A stretch of 64,000 nucleotides of DNA from Acinetobacter sp. ANC 4470 (GTDB lineage: Bacteria; Pseudomonadota; Gammaproteobacteria; Pseudomonadales; Moraxellaceae): the NCBI RefSeq assembly GCF_002135335.1, contig NZ_NEGC01000002.1, forward strand, positions 361,245 through 425,244, given 5' to 3'. The position numbers and the translations under genes are program-made. Numbering within the stretch: the stretch's first letter is position 1; the number at the start of each line of letters is the position of its first letter. Positions 10,581-20,903 of this stretch are shown piece by piece. Below the pieces are notes generated by a model. That model worked only from the letters and a program-made list of their open reading frames with translations, made no database searches and was not told the origin of the DNA.

Positions 10581-10610
10581 AAAAAACCAGTTGCCTGCAA
10601 CTGGTTTTTT
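10581..10610 (+). terminator. Terminator after thrC
   Basis: Perfect 13-bp arms, 10581-10593 and 10598-10610 (AACCAGTTG core), loop CCTG and a run of six T. It ends the hom-thrC transcript. Confidence 0.9.
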
Positions 10611-10724
10611 ATTGGGTCGTTATCTATCAATTTTCTTAATCAGCATACTCTTGCAGTTCATCGCATGCATAAAATGGACAACTGAGACTCATTCTGTCGT
10701 TATGCATAAAAATCTAAGTAAATA

Positions 10725-10750
10725 AAAAACTCTTCCGAAGAAGAGTTTTT
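10725..10750 (-). terminator. Terminator after pbpG
   Basis: Perfect 11-bp arms, 10725-10735 and 10740-10750 (ACTCTTC core), loop CGAA. On the minus strand it follows the pbpG stop by about 20 bases and has a T-run. Confidence 0.85.
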
Positions 10751-10769
10751 ACAAGGACTAAAAATCGTA

Positions 10770-11810
10770 TTAAATACGTTTTGGTAACTGGCTTGTCCAA
10801 TTCATTAAACGCATTGCATCTTCAGTACGTGCTTGAGAACTGTCCGCCCCCAATAGCACCACAATCGCTGGACGATTATTCAAAGTGGTGTGCATAACGA
10901 CACAGCGTCCTGCTTCATTAATATAACCTGTTTTAGAAATATTAATATTCCAACCACCATTACGCACCAAGGCATTGGTATTATTCGATTTCAATACTCG
11001 ATAACCCAAATTAAAATCATAACTTGGCGTGGTTGAGAACTGACGGATTAACCCATATTGATAAGCAGCACTGACCAAAATACCTAAATCACGTGCAGAA
11101 GCGATATTGCGTGGATCAAGCCCAGTCGATTCATAATAATGAGCGGAAGTCATACCTAAAGATTTTGCTTTGGTATTCATCGCAGCTATAAAAGCAGCAC
11201 GACCACCGGGGTAAGTTCGAGCTAAAGCAGCTGCAGCCGGATTTTCAGACTTCATTAACGCCAATAATAAAACTTCCGCACGATTCATTGAGTCGCCAGC
11301 ACGTAAAGTCGAGCTTGAGTTCTTACCACCCGCTCCTGCAAAATCAACCGACTGTAAAGTAATGTCTTCAGACATATTCAGCCTAGCATCAGCAATGACC
11401 ACCGCAGTCATCAGTTTCGTAATCGATGCAATCGGCAACGCTGCATTGGTATTTTTACTGTATAGCACTTCCCCTGTTTGAGAATCCATCACCAATGCTG
11501 CACGTGCATTAACTACAGGTTGAGTGCTATAACGCGAATTATTTAAAATTTGTACCGTTTGAGGTGCAGAATGCGACACAACTCCATTCGAACTACGCAC
11601 AGAAGTGGTAATTTTAGTTGAACCTTGTGGCGTTGCTTCGTCGCTTGATGAAATATCACCATTGAGTAGCTGTTGAGCATCTTCAGAGGACCAATTTAAA
11701 ACTGCCCCCTCGGAAGCATCCATGATGAGTTCTGCAAAGCTGCTTGAACTTATACTAAGTAAAATTGAAATACTTAGTACATGCATTAAAGATTTGTTCG
11801 AATTTTTCAC
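10770..11810 (-). CDS. pbpG: D-alanyl-D-alanine endopeptidase (PBP7/8 type)
   Basis: A 346-residue periplasmic serine peptidase of the S11 (DacA/PbpG) family that cuts peptidoglycan cross-links. A signal peptide covers about 1-27. A low-complexity Ser/Thr-rich linker to about residue 95 precedes the catalytic domain, which has SITK (Ser129, Lys132), SEN (188-190) and KTG. There is no C-terminal amphipathic anchor domain like that of DacA/DacC, which favours PbpG. It is transcribed divergently from gacA across about 220 bp and ends at its own terminator. Confidence 0.88.
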   Translation of the reverse strand: MKNSNKSLMHVLSISILLSISSSSFAELIMDASEGAVLNWSSEDAQQLLNGDISSSDEATPQGSTKITTSVRSSNGVVSHSAPQTVQILNNSRYSTQPVVNARAALVMDSQTGEVLYSKNTNAALPIASITKLMTAVVIADARLNMSEDITLQSVDFAGAGGKNSSSTLRAGDSMNRAEVLLLALMKSENPAAAALARTYPGGRAAFIAAMNTKAKSLGMTSAHYYESTGLDPRNIASARDLGILVSAAYQYGLIRQFSTTPSYDFNLGYRVLKSNNTNALVRNGGWNINISKTGYINEAGRCVVMHTTLNNRPAIVVLLGADSSQARTEDAMRLMNWTSQLPKRI

Positions 11811-12029
11811 GATGGTTCACTCAACTCTGGGAGGTAAGATACATTTGTGCATTACCTCAAATATGTCTTACATTCTAACACAAAGGTGAGTGTTTTTTAA
11901 GCGCACAACTTTATGTCTAACATTTCATTTAAAGATTAAGAATAGCATTGCTAATTTTGTCATTTCATTGCAAGCTTATTTTGCTTTATGTAACAAAAAA
12001 ACATGCTTTTTTATTTGAGGGAGAACGAG

Positions 12030-12665
12030 GTGATCACAGTTTTAGTAGTAGATGATCATGAGTTAGTACGTACCGGGATTTGCCGAATGCTCGAAGACCA
12101 TGCGGATGTTCAAGTCATTGGTCAAGCTGAATCTGGAGAAGAAGCGATTACCTTAGTCCGTCAACATCACCCCAATGTGGTCTTACTTGATGTGAATATG
12201 CCGGGCATTGGTGGGGTAGAAACCACCCGACGCCTATTGCAAACCGCACCTGAGACCAAAGTTCTTGCTGTCAGTGGTTTAGCGGAAGAACCTTACCCTT
12301 CATTATTATTAAAAGCGGGTGCTAAGGGTTATATTACCAAAGGTGCTCCAGTCACAGAGATGATTCGTGCCATCAACAAGGTCATGCAAGGCGGCAAATA
12401 TTTTAGTGCCGACATTGCGGAACAACTGGCCAGTTCATATCTTTCAGATACACAACAGTCGCCATTTAATGCATTATCAGAACGTGAAATGCAGGTAGCA
12501 ATGATGGTGGTGAATTGTATTAGTGCGCAAGAAATTGCTGACAAACTATTTGTCAGTGTTAAAACCGTCAATACTTACCGTTACCGTATTTTCGAAAAAC
12601 TTAATTTAGATAGTGATGTAAAACTGACCCATTTAGCCATTCGTTATGGGCTGATTAAACCTTAA
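12030..12665 (+). CDS. gacA: Response regulator GacA (LuxR/NarL family)
   Basis: A 211-residue response regulator. The receiver domain has the acidic pair VVDDHE and phosphoacceptor Asp54 (LLDVNMPG). The C-terminal LuxR helix-turn-helix starts at LSEREMQVA and contains SAQEIADKL and VSVKTVNTYRYRIFEKL. I chose the GTG at 12030, preceded by GGGAG; an in-frame ATG at 12003 lacks a ribosome site. GacA normally answers to the hybrid kinase GacS and controls motility, virulence and metabolism. No gacS is in the window. pilS follows after 32 bp. Confidence 0.87.
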   Translation: MITVLVVDDHELVRTGICRMLEDHADVQVIGQAESGEEAITLVRQHHPNVVLLDVNMPGIGGVETTRRLLQTAPETKVLAVSGLAEEPYPSLLLKAGAKGYITKGAPVTEMIRAINKVMQGGKYFSADIAEQLASSYLSDTQQSPFNALSEREMQVAMMVVNCISAQEIADKLFVSVKTVNTYRYRIFEKLNLDSDVKLTHLAIRYGLIKP

Positions 12666-12697
12666 TACTTTTTAATTTCGCTTTCTAGAAGACATGC

Positions 12698-14266
12698 ATG
12701 ACGCAAAACAGCAATACTTTTGAGTATAATCAATATCATTTAGGCATGTGGTATGCCACCTATAGACTGATTATTGCGACATGCCTTCTACTGATTTTTG
12801 TACTGACCCATCAAGGCTTAAATACCGATTATCAATATCCTCAGCTTTATTTTTATGTGCTGATAGGCTACGTCACAATCAGTTTTATCCAATTAATTTT
12901 GATTAAAAAAATAAGATCAAAAATCTCACAACAATTTATTTTTTTATTTACTGCCGATGTCATCGCTTTAAGCTTACTGACTTTAGCCATGGATGGACCT
13001 AATCTACATTTAAGTTTACTTTTCGTGATTACCATTTTTGCAGCGTCTTTATTACTCGATGCAAAAAAGGCACTGATCATTACCCTAATTGCGGTCATTA
13101 GTATTGTTTATCAGCTTTTTTTGGGTAGCTTATTTGATTTTTCATCACTCAATAATATCGGCAATAGCGCCCTGTTGGCTTTTCTCTTTTTTGTCGTGTA
13201 TGGCAGTGGTCAAGTGGCGGTACGACGCTTCCAATTGTTAGAAAATTTAAATTTTTCGCAATCTTTGGAACTCAATCGACTACAAAATTTGAACCGCTAT
13301 ATTTTGGAACAGATTGAACTGGGTTATTTGGTCTTAGATGAAAACTGTCATATTGTACTCAGCAACCCTGCTGCATGTATGCTGTTAGGTATTCCTCCGC
13401 TCTATGCTTATGATAAATATCCCTTATACAAAATCCAGCCTGACTTATTTGAATTACTCAAATTCGATCAACTGAATAACGGCGAAAAATTTCAGTTCGA
13501 GTCGCAACTGAGTCTGTATCATATGCACATTGAAGTGCAAAAATTAATTGTGCCACATCAAACCCTGACCCTGTTGGTGCTACAAGATGCCCGTAAACTC
13601 AATCAAAGAGTACAACAATTAAAACTCGCAGCATTAGGACAACTTTCAGCCAGTATTGCGCATGAAATTCGTAATCCCCTCGCTGCCATTGTTCAAGCCA
13701 ATGAACTGCTGATGGATAGTGATCCAGAGCAACAGCAACGATTAAGCCAAATGATTGCTAAGCAAGCGCTACGGATTGATTGCATCATCCAAGACACACT
13801 CAATATGGTGCGCAATAAAGAAACCCATCCTACACAGCTGCAACTCAATCAATTTATTCCACAATTCCTACAAGAAGATTTATCGGATGTTGCACAACAA
13901 ATTAAATGCAGCATACAAGATAAAATGACGATCACTTTTGATGAGGCTCAACTGCGGCAAATTTTGATTAACTTACTACGTAATGCCATTCGGCATAATG
14001 CTCCAGCGCATTCAAATATCGAATTAAATATCTATTCACATGAATCCAATGTCCGAATTGATGTCCGTGATTTTGGTTCTGGCGTAGCTTCACAGGACCT
14101 TGCTTATTTATTTCAACCTTTTTTTAGTACCGAAATTACTGGAACTGGTTTAGGATTGTATTTATCACATAGTTTTTGTGAAGCAAATCAAGCGGAACTT
14201 AACTATGTAAAACAAGAACAAGGGGCATGCTTTCGAATAGAATGCCTACGAGTTGCTTTAAATTAA
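12698..14266 (+). CDS. pilS: Two-component sensor kinase PilS
   Basis: A 522-residue membrane histidine kinase. Six hydrophobic segments occupy about 20-175. A PAS-like region follows (about 200-295), then the dimerisation/H-box with His322 (SASIAHEIRNPLA), and an HATPase domain with N-box NLLRNAIRHN and G-boxes DFGSGV and GTGLGLYL. This is the architecture of PilS, which senses pilin in the membrane and signals to PilR. It is followed by pilR after 18 bp. Confidence 0.9.
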   Translation: MTQNSNTFEYNQYHLGMWYATYRLIIATCLLLIFVLTHQGLNTDYQYPQLYFYVLIGYVTISFIQLILIKKIRSKISQQFIFLFTADVIALSLLTLAMDGPNLHLSLLFVITIFAASLLLDAKKALIITLIAVISIVYQLFLGSLFDFSSLNNIGNSALLAFLFFVVYGSGQVAVRRFQLLENLNFSQSLELNRLQNLNRYILEQIELGYLVLDENCHIVLSNPAACMLLGIPPLYAYDKYPLYKIQPDLFELLKFDQLNNGEKFQFESQLSLYHMHIEVQKLIVPHQTLTLLVLQDARKLNQRVQQLKLAALGQLSASIAHEIRNPLAAIVQANELLMDSDPEQQQRLSQMIAKQALRIDCIIQDTLNMVRNKETHPTQLQLNQFIPQFLQEDLSDVAQQIKCSIQDKMTITFDEAQLRQILINLLRNAIRHNAPAHSNIELNIYSHESNVRIDVRDFGSGVASQDLAYLFQPFFSTEITGTGLGLYLSHSFCEANQAELNYVKQEQGACFRIECLRVALN

Positions 14267-14284
14267 TATTTCTGGGGTGTAACT

Positions 14285-15694
14285 GTGGAACGACAACCAC
14301 TTGTTTTGTTAGTGGATGATGAGGAAGATTTATGTACTTTGATGCAAATCTCTTTATCGCGTATAGGAATAAAGACCCATATTGCACATCGTCTAGAACA
14401 AGCAAAAAAACTCTTATCTGAAAATAGTTATGATGCCTGTTTAACAGATTTAAATTTACCTGATGGTAATGGACTACAACTGGTCGAATGGTTGACTCAA
14501 CGTTTTCCTTCCTTACCAGTGGCAGTCTTGACTGCTTATGGCAATATGGACATTGCGATTGCCGCATTAAAAGCAGGTGCTTTTGATTTTGTCAGTAAAC
14601 CGATTAATCAAAAACACTTGGAACAACTTTTACAAAAAGCCTTAAACAAACCAATTGAGCATTTAAATAGTAAAGAAGATAGTTTGGAACAAAAATTGTT
14701 GATTGGACAATCGCTGCCGATTCAACAATTACGCATTACCTTAAATAAAATTGCTCGTTCTCAAGCACCGGTCTTTATTACTGGTGAATCAGGGACAGGT
14801 AAAGAAGTCATTGCTAATCTGGTACACCGTTTAAGCAATCGTAATGAAGGTCCTTTTATTGCGATTAACTGTGGCGCTATTCCAACTGAACTGATGGAAA
14901 GTGAGCTGTTTGGACACAAAAAAGGCAGCTTTACTGGTGCAACACAAGATAAACAAGGTCTGATTCAGTCTGCACATGGCGGTAGTTTATTTTTAGACGA
15001 AGTTGCTGAACTGCCTTTAAGTATGCAGGTCAAATTGCTTCGTGCTGTGCAAGAAAAACGTATTCGCCCTGTTGGTTCGGACACTGAAATTGATGTCGAT
15101 TTTCGGGTCATTAGTGCCAGTCACCAAGACTTAGAAGCCTTGGTACAACAAGGTAAATTTCGACAAGACTTATTTTTCCGTATTCATGTGATGGATCTCG
15201 TGCTTCCTCCACTACGTGAACGGGGGGATGATATTCTTTTATTAGCCTATCATTTTATTCAAAAAATCAGTCAAGAATGGGGTATTCCGAGCAAGCAGTT
15301 GACGGAGCGCTCCCGAAACTTTTTGCTGGGTCAATATTATCCCGGTAATGTCCGAGAACTACGCAATATTATTGAACGCGCAATAACGTTAAGTGATGAC
15401 GAAAAAATTGACTTGCCGAATTTACAAAGTGCGCCATTACGTTATCCAATCGCCAGTACAATAGCAGATCAGGAATCCACAATCATTCCTCGTACTGAAA
15501 TTTTGCTAACGTCTAAAAAGCTACCCGATGAAGGTCTAGAACTCTATTTAGAAAATATTGAAAAAGATATTTTACTCAATGCACTCAATCTGACCCATTG
15601 GAACAGAACGCTGGCCGCAAAAAAATTGGGCATGTCTTTTCGTTCTTTACGTTATCGCTTAAAGAAATTTGGCTTAGATACTGATGATGAATAG
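14285..15694 (+). CDS. pilR: Sigma-54-dependent response regulator PilR
   Basis: A 469-residue NtrC-type regulator that activates type IV pilin transcription with RpoN. The receiver domain has DDEED and Asp55. The AAA+ domain has Walker A GESGTGKE (167-174), the sigma-54 contact loop as GSFTGA (214-219, Ser in place of the usual Ala), Walker B LFLDE (235-239) and the arginine-finger region. A Fis-type helix-turn-helix ends the protein (NRTLAAKKLGMSFRSLRYRLKKF). The start is a GTG with GGGG upstream. The stop lies only five bases from the stop of convergent ctpA. Confidence 0.92.
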   Translation: MERQPLVLLVDDEEDLCTLMQISLSRIGIKTHIAHRLEQAKKLLSENSYDACLTDLNLPDGNGLQLVEWLTQRFPSLPVAVLTAYGNMDIAIAALKAGAFDFVSKPINQKHLEQLLQKALNKPIEHLNSKEDSLEQKLLIGQSLPIQQLRITLNKIARSQAPVFITGESGTGKEVIANLVHRLSNRNEGPFIAINCGAIPTELMESELFGHKKGSFTGATQDKQGLIQSAHGGSLFLDEVAELPLSMQVKLLRAVQEKRIRPVGSDTEIDVDFRVISASHQDLEALVQQGKFRQDLFFRIHVMDLVLPPLRERGDDILLLAYHFIQKISQEWGIPSKQLTERSRNFLLGQYYPGNVRELRNIIERAITLSDDEKIDLPNLQSAPLRYPIASTIADQESTIIPRTEILLTSKKLPDEGLELYLENIEKDILLNALNLTHWNRTLAAKKLGMSFRSLRYRLKKFGLDTDDE

Positions 15695-15699
15695 ACTGT

Positions 15700-16875
15700 T
15701 TATTTACGGTTGAGAATAATGTCTGCAACATGTTCAAGGTAGCTTTCCTCTTTCATGTCATGTTGCAGAGAATATTGTTGGTTGGGCTGAATTCCAATCC
15801 CTTCAATCATGTTACCTTGAGGCGTGTAGTAATGCGATACCGTCATCTGCAAAGCAGCACCATTGGACAAAGGGAATAGTTTTTGTACTACCCCTTTTCC
15901 ATAACTTTTTTCACCCACAACCCATGCACGACCATGATCTTTTAATGCTGCGGTAAATACTTCAGCTGCTGAAGCAGAACGGCTATTCATTAAAATACCC
16001 AGCTTTAAATTTTGAAACTCTAAACTGGGTAAGGCTTGAAATTGTTGATCACCTTCAGAACGACTTTTGGTGGAGACAATCACCCCTTGATTCAAAAACA
16101 AATCCGCCGACTCCACCGCAGCAGATAAGAGTCCACCGGGGTTGTTTCTTAAATCAAGTAAGACGGCTTTCAAGCGTGAAGACGAATGTTCTTCAATTAA
16201 ACGCTTAATTTCATTGGCTGTATCTTGCTGGAATACTTTTATTTTTATCACTAGAACCTGATTACGTAATACATTGGCTTGTATATCGGTTTCTATTTTT
16301 TTATTGCGGACTAAAGTCATTGGCGCACTATTTTGAGCCAGCTGTAAACTTAAAGTCGAGCCAATAGCGCCATTAAGTAGACTCTGCACCTGATCATGAT
16401 TGAGTTTTTTCAGCTCTTGATCGTCAATTTTAAATACAGCGATGCCATTACTTAAACCTTGTTTGGTCGAATCGGCGTTATTTTTTAAGCCTTGAATCAC
16501 CCACTGATGTAGCTGTTGATCATAAATCAGTTCAAAGTCAACCGAGGCCATATCACCTTCGGTATATTGCAACAGTAGCTTATAATCTTCTGGGCTTAAA
16601 TAACGAGAATAACGGTCTAGCCCACCAACCAAACCTTTAATCGCTTGTTGAAACAAAGTATCGTCATTTTTTTCATCAACATAATTGTCTTTGACAATGC
16701 TATAAATTTGCACAAATTGCTGAATCGACTCCACTGGAACTTCAGCATAATTTTGTTCAGCTTCATCAGCAAAATCTAAAACAGGTGGGTTTTTTACCGC
16801 CCCAAGAGCTGAATGGCTCACGCACATGAATAATGTGGTTAAAGTGATAACCATCTTCCAGCGTTGTAAAGCCAT
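15700..16875 (-). CDS. ctpA: C-terminal processing peptidase (S41 family)
   Basis: A 391-residue exported serine protease. It has a signal peptide of about 25 residues ending near SALGA and a helical N-terminal region (VQIYSIVKDNYVD). A degenerate PDZ domain covers about 120-190. The S41 catalytic core contains LDLRNNPGGLL, the Ser-containing SRSASAAEVF and the Lys-containing GEKSYGKG (Ser/Lys dyad). The family processes periplasmic proteins and peptidoglycan hydrolases at their C-termini. It lies 26 bp downstream of the gpmI stop on the same strand, so it may be read through from it. Confidence 0.88.
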   Translation of the reverse strand: MALQRWKMVITLTTLFMCVSHSALGAVKNPPVLDFADEAEQNYAEVPVESIQQFVQIYSIVKDNYVDEKNDDTLFQQAIKGLVGGLDRYSRYLSPEDYKLLLQYTEGDMASVDFELIYDQQLHQWVIQGLKNNADSTKQGLSNGIAVFKIDDQELKKLNHDQVQSLLNGAIGSTLSLQLAQNSAPMTLVRNKKIETDIQANVLRNQVLVIKIKVFQQDTANEIKRLIEEHSSSRLKAVLLDLRNNPGGLLSAAVESADLFLNQGVIVSTKSRSEGDQQFQALPSLEFQNLKLGILMNSRSASAAEVFTAALKDHGRAWVVGEKSYGKGVVQKLFPLSNGAALQMTVSHYYTPQGNMIEGIGIQPNQQYSLQHDMKEESYLEHVADIILNRK

Positions 16876-16901
16876 CCGTTCACCTGTTTATACGATTTAT
16901 T

Positions 16902-18449
16902 TTATGCGTCTAAAGTAATCAAATTACGACCTTGCATTTCTTTAGGTACAGGAATTTGCATTAAGCTTAATAATGTCGGTGCGACATCGGCAAGTACACC
17001 GCCTTCAGCAATCGTTGCAGAAGTTGGCCCTACGTAAATGAAAGGCACAAGTTCGGTAGTATGTTGCGTATGGACTTGTCCACTTTTGTAGTCTTGCATT
17101 TGCTCTACATTACCATGGTCAGCCGTAATCAGCATATGACCTTTTTGAGCCATCACCGCTTCATAAACACGACCTAAACAGGTATCTACTGTTTCCACTG
17201 CTTTCACTGCAGCATCAAATACACCCGTGTGTCCAACCATATCACCATTGGCAAAGTTAACCACTAACAAGTCAAACTCACCCGAGTTAATCGCAGCCAC
17301 TAACTCATCGGTAACTTCATAAGCACTCATTTCAGGCTTAAGATCATAGGTTGCAACATTAGGTGATGGAATCAGGATGCGTTTTTCACCTGGATATTCA
17401 TCTTCACGACCGCCACTGAAGAAGAAAGTCACGTGTGCATATTTTTCAGTTTCAGCAATACGCAGTTGAGTTTTACCTAAATTCGATAAATATTCACCAA
17501 TCGAGTTATGCAATGCATCTGGCATATAAGCCACTGGTGCATCAATCGTGGCTTGATAACGCGTTAACATCACAAATTTAGACAGATTTGGAACCACTTT
17601 ACGTTCAAAACCTGCAAAATCTTTTTCGACAAATGCTTTGGTAATTTCACGGGCACGATCCGCACGGAAATTCATAAATACAACGCTATCATCGTCTTGA
17701 ATTTTAGCCACATCGCCAATGCGCGTCGCTTTAACAAATTCATCATTTTCTTTAGCAGCATAAGCTTGCTCTAAGCCTTCTACGGCTGTTGTCGCGGTAC
17801 GTACTGCTTCACCTTCAGTCAATAAACGATAGGCTTGTTCAACGCGATCCCAACGATTATCACGATCCATGGCAAAATAACGCCCAATCATGGTCGCAAT
17901 ACGCCCTTGCCCTGAATATTGTGCAAAGAGCGCATCTAATTTTTCGAGTGATGGTTGGGCACTTTTAGGTGGTGTATCACGACCATCCAAGAACGCGTGT
18001 AAATAAACTTTCGCGCCTCGTTTTAAGGCCAACTCGCACATCGCCACAATATGGTCTTCATGCGAATGTACACCACCCTGTGACAACAAACCCAAAATAT
18101 GTATAGCACCATGAGCAGCTTTGGCTTTTTCAACTGCATCAATCAAAACTTGATGCTCAAAAAAAGCACCGGTACGAATATCTTTAGTAATACGGGTAAA
18201 ATCTTGATACAACACACGACCTGCACCCAGATTCATGTGACCCACTTCAGAATTGCCCATTTGACCATCAGGTAGCCCCACATCTTCACCTGAACCTGAA
18301 ATCAAACTATGTGGATGCTTTTCTTGCATAGCCGTTAAATGAGGTCGTTTGGCTGCTAAAAAAGCATTGTCTTCGACCGTTTCGCGATGCCCTACACCAT
18401 CCATAATTACCAATACGTGAGGGATTTTGCCAGCAGTTGCACCCGTCAT
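16902..18449 (-). CDS. gpmI: 2,3-bisphosphoglycerate-independent phosphoglycerate mutase
   Basis: A 515-residue metal-dependent glycolytic enzyme that interconverts 3- and 2-phosphoglycerate. It belongs to the alkaline phosphatase superfamily: metal site VIMDGVG (14-20), nucleophile Ser67 in GNSEVGH, the phosphate transferase insert, and the C-terminal metal motifs [12 protein letters not shown] and [12 protein letters not shown] chose the ATG at 18449 (protein begins MTGATAGK), which gives the normal length and has GAG eight bases upstream. The frame extends to 18506 without family similarity. Confidence 0.93.
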   Translation of the reverse strand: MTGATAGKIPHVLVIMDGVGHRETVEDNAFLAAKRPHLTAMQEKHPHSLISGSGEDVGLPDGQMGNSEVGHMNLGAGRVLYQDFTRITKDIRTGAFFEHQVLIDAVEKAKAAHGAIHILGLLSQGGVHSHEDHIVAMCELALKRGAKVYLHAFLDGRDTPPKSAQPSLEKLDALFAQYSGQGRIATMIGRYFAMDRDNRWDRVEQAYRLLTEGEAVRTATTAVEGLEQAYAAKENDEFVKATRIGDVAKIQDDDSVVFMNFRADRAREITKAFVEKDFAGFERKVVPNLSKFVMLTRYQATIDAPVAYMPDALHNSIGEYLSNLGKTQLRIAETEKYAHVTFFFSGGREDEYPGEKRILIPSPNVATYDLKPEMSAYEVTDELVAAINSGEFDLLVVNFANGDMVGHTGVFDAAVKAVETVDTCLGRVYEAVMAQKGHMLITADHGNVEQMQDYKSGQVHTQHTTELVPFIYVGPTSATIAEGGVLADVAPTLLSLMQIPVPKEMQGRNLITLDA

Positions 18450-18571
18450 AATGAACACTCTTTTGTTTACAATTTCATCGTCATATCTTACCGAATTTTC
18501 GGTCAAGACTCTATCTGCAGATCATAACTAAAGTGATCATACACAGTATTTTATCGGGCTCTATTCCATGA

Positions 18572-19642
18572 TTAACGGGCGCGTCGCAGTAAATAACCGC
18601 CCACCAGCATCATGAAAATAATCGGTATAAATACAAACCATGCTGGTGAAGGTGAATACACTAAACTTGCATAGCCCAAGAAATCTTGTAGATAGAAAAA
18701 TCCTAAGCCAATGAACAAGGCAATCACCAAACGAAACCCCATCGACTGTTGACGTAAAGGACCAAAAATAAAGGAACAGGCAATCAGCACCAATGCGATT
18801 AAAGCAAAGGGCGAAGCCAGTTTTTGCCAAAATGCCAGTTTATAGGTTTTCGGTACTTGGCTGTATTCATGCATATAGCTCATAAAACTGACCAATTGGC
18901 TAGGTGATAAATCCTCAGGGTCAATGGTTACCATATGCACATATTTAGGTTGCAATGCCAAAGCCAAAGGCAACTGCTCTGCTGTAACCACTGTTGCATT
19001 ACCCTGCGGTAAAATATCAATTTGCGAAGCAGCCTTTAGATTCCAAGCGCCATCTTTGACGAACTGCCCTTGCTCGGCATTTAACACTCCTTTCAAGCGA
19101 TACTGATCATCAAAGTCAACCACTTGAACATGTTTGAGCTGTCCTTGTGCATTGGCATAATCAATATAAATAAAACGCTGACCTTCACGTGTCCAATAAC
19201 CGTTCACTTCACCCAATGAATTTACACTGCGGTGATCTTTCACGCTTTTGGCTTGTTCGTTGGTATATGGAATTACCCATTCACTGAGAACAAAGGATAA
19301 CACCACCAAAATTAATGCCGAGCGAATGACCCAACCGACAATGCGCCACAAACTAATCCCAACTGAACGCATCACCACCAATTCACTATTGGAAGCTAAA
19401 GCCCCTAAACCTAAAACCGCACCAATTAAAGCGGAAATCGGTAAGATTTCATATAAATAACGAGGTGCGCTCCAAAGTACGTAAACCAAGGCATTCCAAG
19501 CGCTATAGGTTTCATTTAACTCACCTAATTCACCTAAATAGGTAAATAAAACTTGTAGAACCGATAAAATAACAGTTGCACCCAGCATCGCTAATGCTGT
19601 GGTTTTGGTCACATGTTTGGCAATGATTCGACGTGCTAACAT
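18572..19642 (-). CDS. lptG: LPS export ABC transporter permease LptG
   Basis: A 356-residue inner-membrane permease of the YjgP/YjgQ family. It has three N-terminal and three C-terminal membrane segments around a periplasmic beta-jellyroll domain (about 105-270). With LptF and the LptB ATPase it extracts lipopolysaccharide or lipooligosaccharide from the inner membrane and feeds LptC and LptA. It starts one base after the lptF stop codon, so the two are translationally linked. I assign LptG by its second position and its MLARRIIAKHV start. Confidence 0.92.
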   Translation of the reverse strand: MLARRIIAKHVTKTTALAMLGATVILSVLQVLFTYLGELGELNETYSAWNALVYVLWSAPRYLYEILPISALIGAVLGLGALASNSELVVMRSVGISLWRIVGWVIRSALILVVLSFVLSEWVIPYTNEQAKSVKDHRSVNSLGEVNGYWTREGQRFIYIDYANAQGQLKHVQVVDFDDQYRLKGVLNAEQGQFVKDGAWNLKAASQIDILPQGNATVVTAEQLPLALALQPKYVHMVTIDPEDLSPSQLVSFMSYMHEYSQVPKTYKLAFWQKLASPFALIALVLIACSFIFGPLRQQSMGFRLVIALFIGLGFFYLQDFLGYASLVYSPSPAWFVFIPIIFMMLVGGYLLRRAR

Positions 19643-19643
19643 T

Positions 19644-20744
19644 TTAAGACCTCACCTGCTGAATTCGTTTCTTAATTTTAGGAGCAAGCTTTTGTTTACG
19701 TGAAAATAATGCTGCAGCAACACCATACACCACCAAAACCAACGGATATGCCCCAATTCCCATTTCATCTTTACTGACTCGCGTTTTCACCGCCATCAGT
19801 GCCACAATCAAACTGGCAAAAATCAGTAAAGCAGGAAAGAGTTTTAAATAACGTCCTTGGCGTGGACTGACTTCTGAAAGTGCTATGGCTAAGGCTAGAG
19901 CCACCACAACAGAGAATGGCACAAAAATACGCCAGCCCAATTCACTCGCTACGACAGGGTCAGCACGATTATTCCAAAGTTTAGAAATAGGTAGTGCTTC
20001 AACTTCGGCACTTTCAAATTTAGCTTCTGTGTCACTTTCTAACCGTAAACGATAGGATTGAAATTCTGCTTGGCTATATTTAGGTTTGCCTGGAAAAAAT
20101 TCATAACGACGCCCTTCGACCAAATCGACAATACTGGCCGTTTCATTGGCGACTTCGACACGAGTTGCTTCTTTCGCCAAAATCATTACATCAGGTTTAC
20201 CAGGTTTTTGGGCACGTTGATAGAAAAAGACATCTTTTAGATTACGACGGTCTTCTGACAAATCGCCGGCATAAATGGTATAGGGGCCCGATGAAATGAA
20301 CTCCTTCGGGCGAACCAAATCGAAGCCCGTCCTCACCGCTTGATTGGTTGTCAATTCCTCAAACTGACGCAGCCCCCAAGGAGACATCCAAATCATTAGC
20401 CCCGATTGTACGACAAGAAAAACCACGGTCAGCGGAATCAGTAAACGCCCTAGCTGATGCCGACTGACACCACTACTATTGAGTACCGCCATTTCATGGT
20501 CAACATACAAGCGCCCAAAAACCAACATCAAGCCAATAAAAAAACCCAATGGAAGAATTAAAGTCAAAAATTCTGGCAGTCGATAACCAATAATACTAAA
20601 CAGGATACTAACGTCTAAACGACCTTGCGCCGCAACACCAAAGTACTTGATCAGTCGACCACCCATCATGATTAAGGTCAATAAGGCAATTACAACCAAG
20701 GATGTAGACACCACTTGCTTGACCAAATAACGCCGAATAATCAA
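19644..20744 (-). CDS. lptF: LPS export ABC transporter permease LptF
   Basis: A 366-residue inner-membrane permease with the same 3+3 membrane layout as LptG and the N-terminal MIIRRYLVKQV block typical of LptF. Conserved features are the cytoplasmic coupling region LYVDHEMAVLNSSG and the periplasmic domain. It heads the lptF-lptG operon and is transcribed divergently from pepA across 159 bp, the arrangement also seen in E. coli. Confidence 0.93.
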   Translation of the reverse strand: MIIRRYLVKQVVSTSLVVIALLTLIMMGGRLIKYFGVAAQGRLDVSILFSIIGYRLPEFLTLILPLGFFIGLMLVFGRLYVDHEMAVLNSSGVSRHQLGRLLIPLTVVFLVVQSGLMIWMSPWGLRQFEELTTNQAVRTGFDLVRPKEFISSGPYTIYAGDLSEDRRNLKDVFFYQRAQKPGKPDVMILAKEATRVEVANETASIVDLVEGRRYEFFPGKPKYSQAEFQSYRLRLESDTEAKFESAEVEALPISKLWNNRADPVVASELGWRIFVPFSVVVALALAIALSEVSPRQGRYLKLFPALLIFASLIVALMAVKTRVSKDEMGIGAYPLVLVVYGVAAALFSRKQKLAPKIKKRIQQVRS

Positions 20745-20903
20745 ATTAATTCTTCCAAAAAAGAGGCAAATAAAAACTAGGCTTAGTTTACCCGAATGGT
20801 GAAAATATAAAACCTATACTGTTGTTGCGCATTGAAACTCTATTCATAGAAATGTTTCAATGGTTTAATGGTTTGCAAACATTCAAAGGCATGAATACAG
20901 AAC

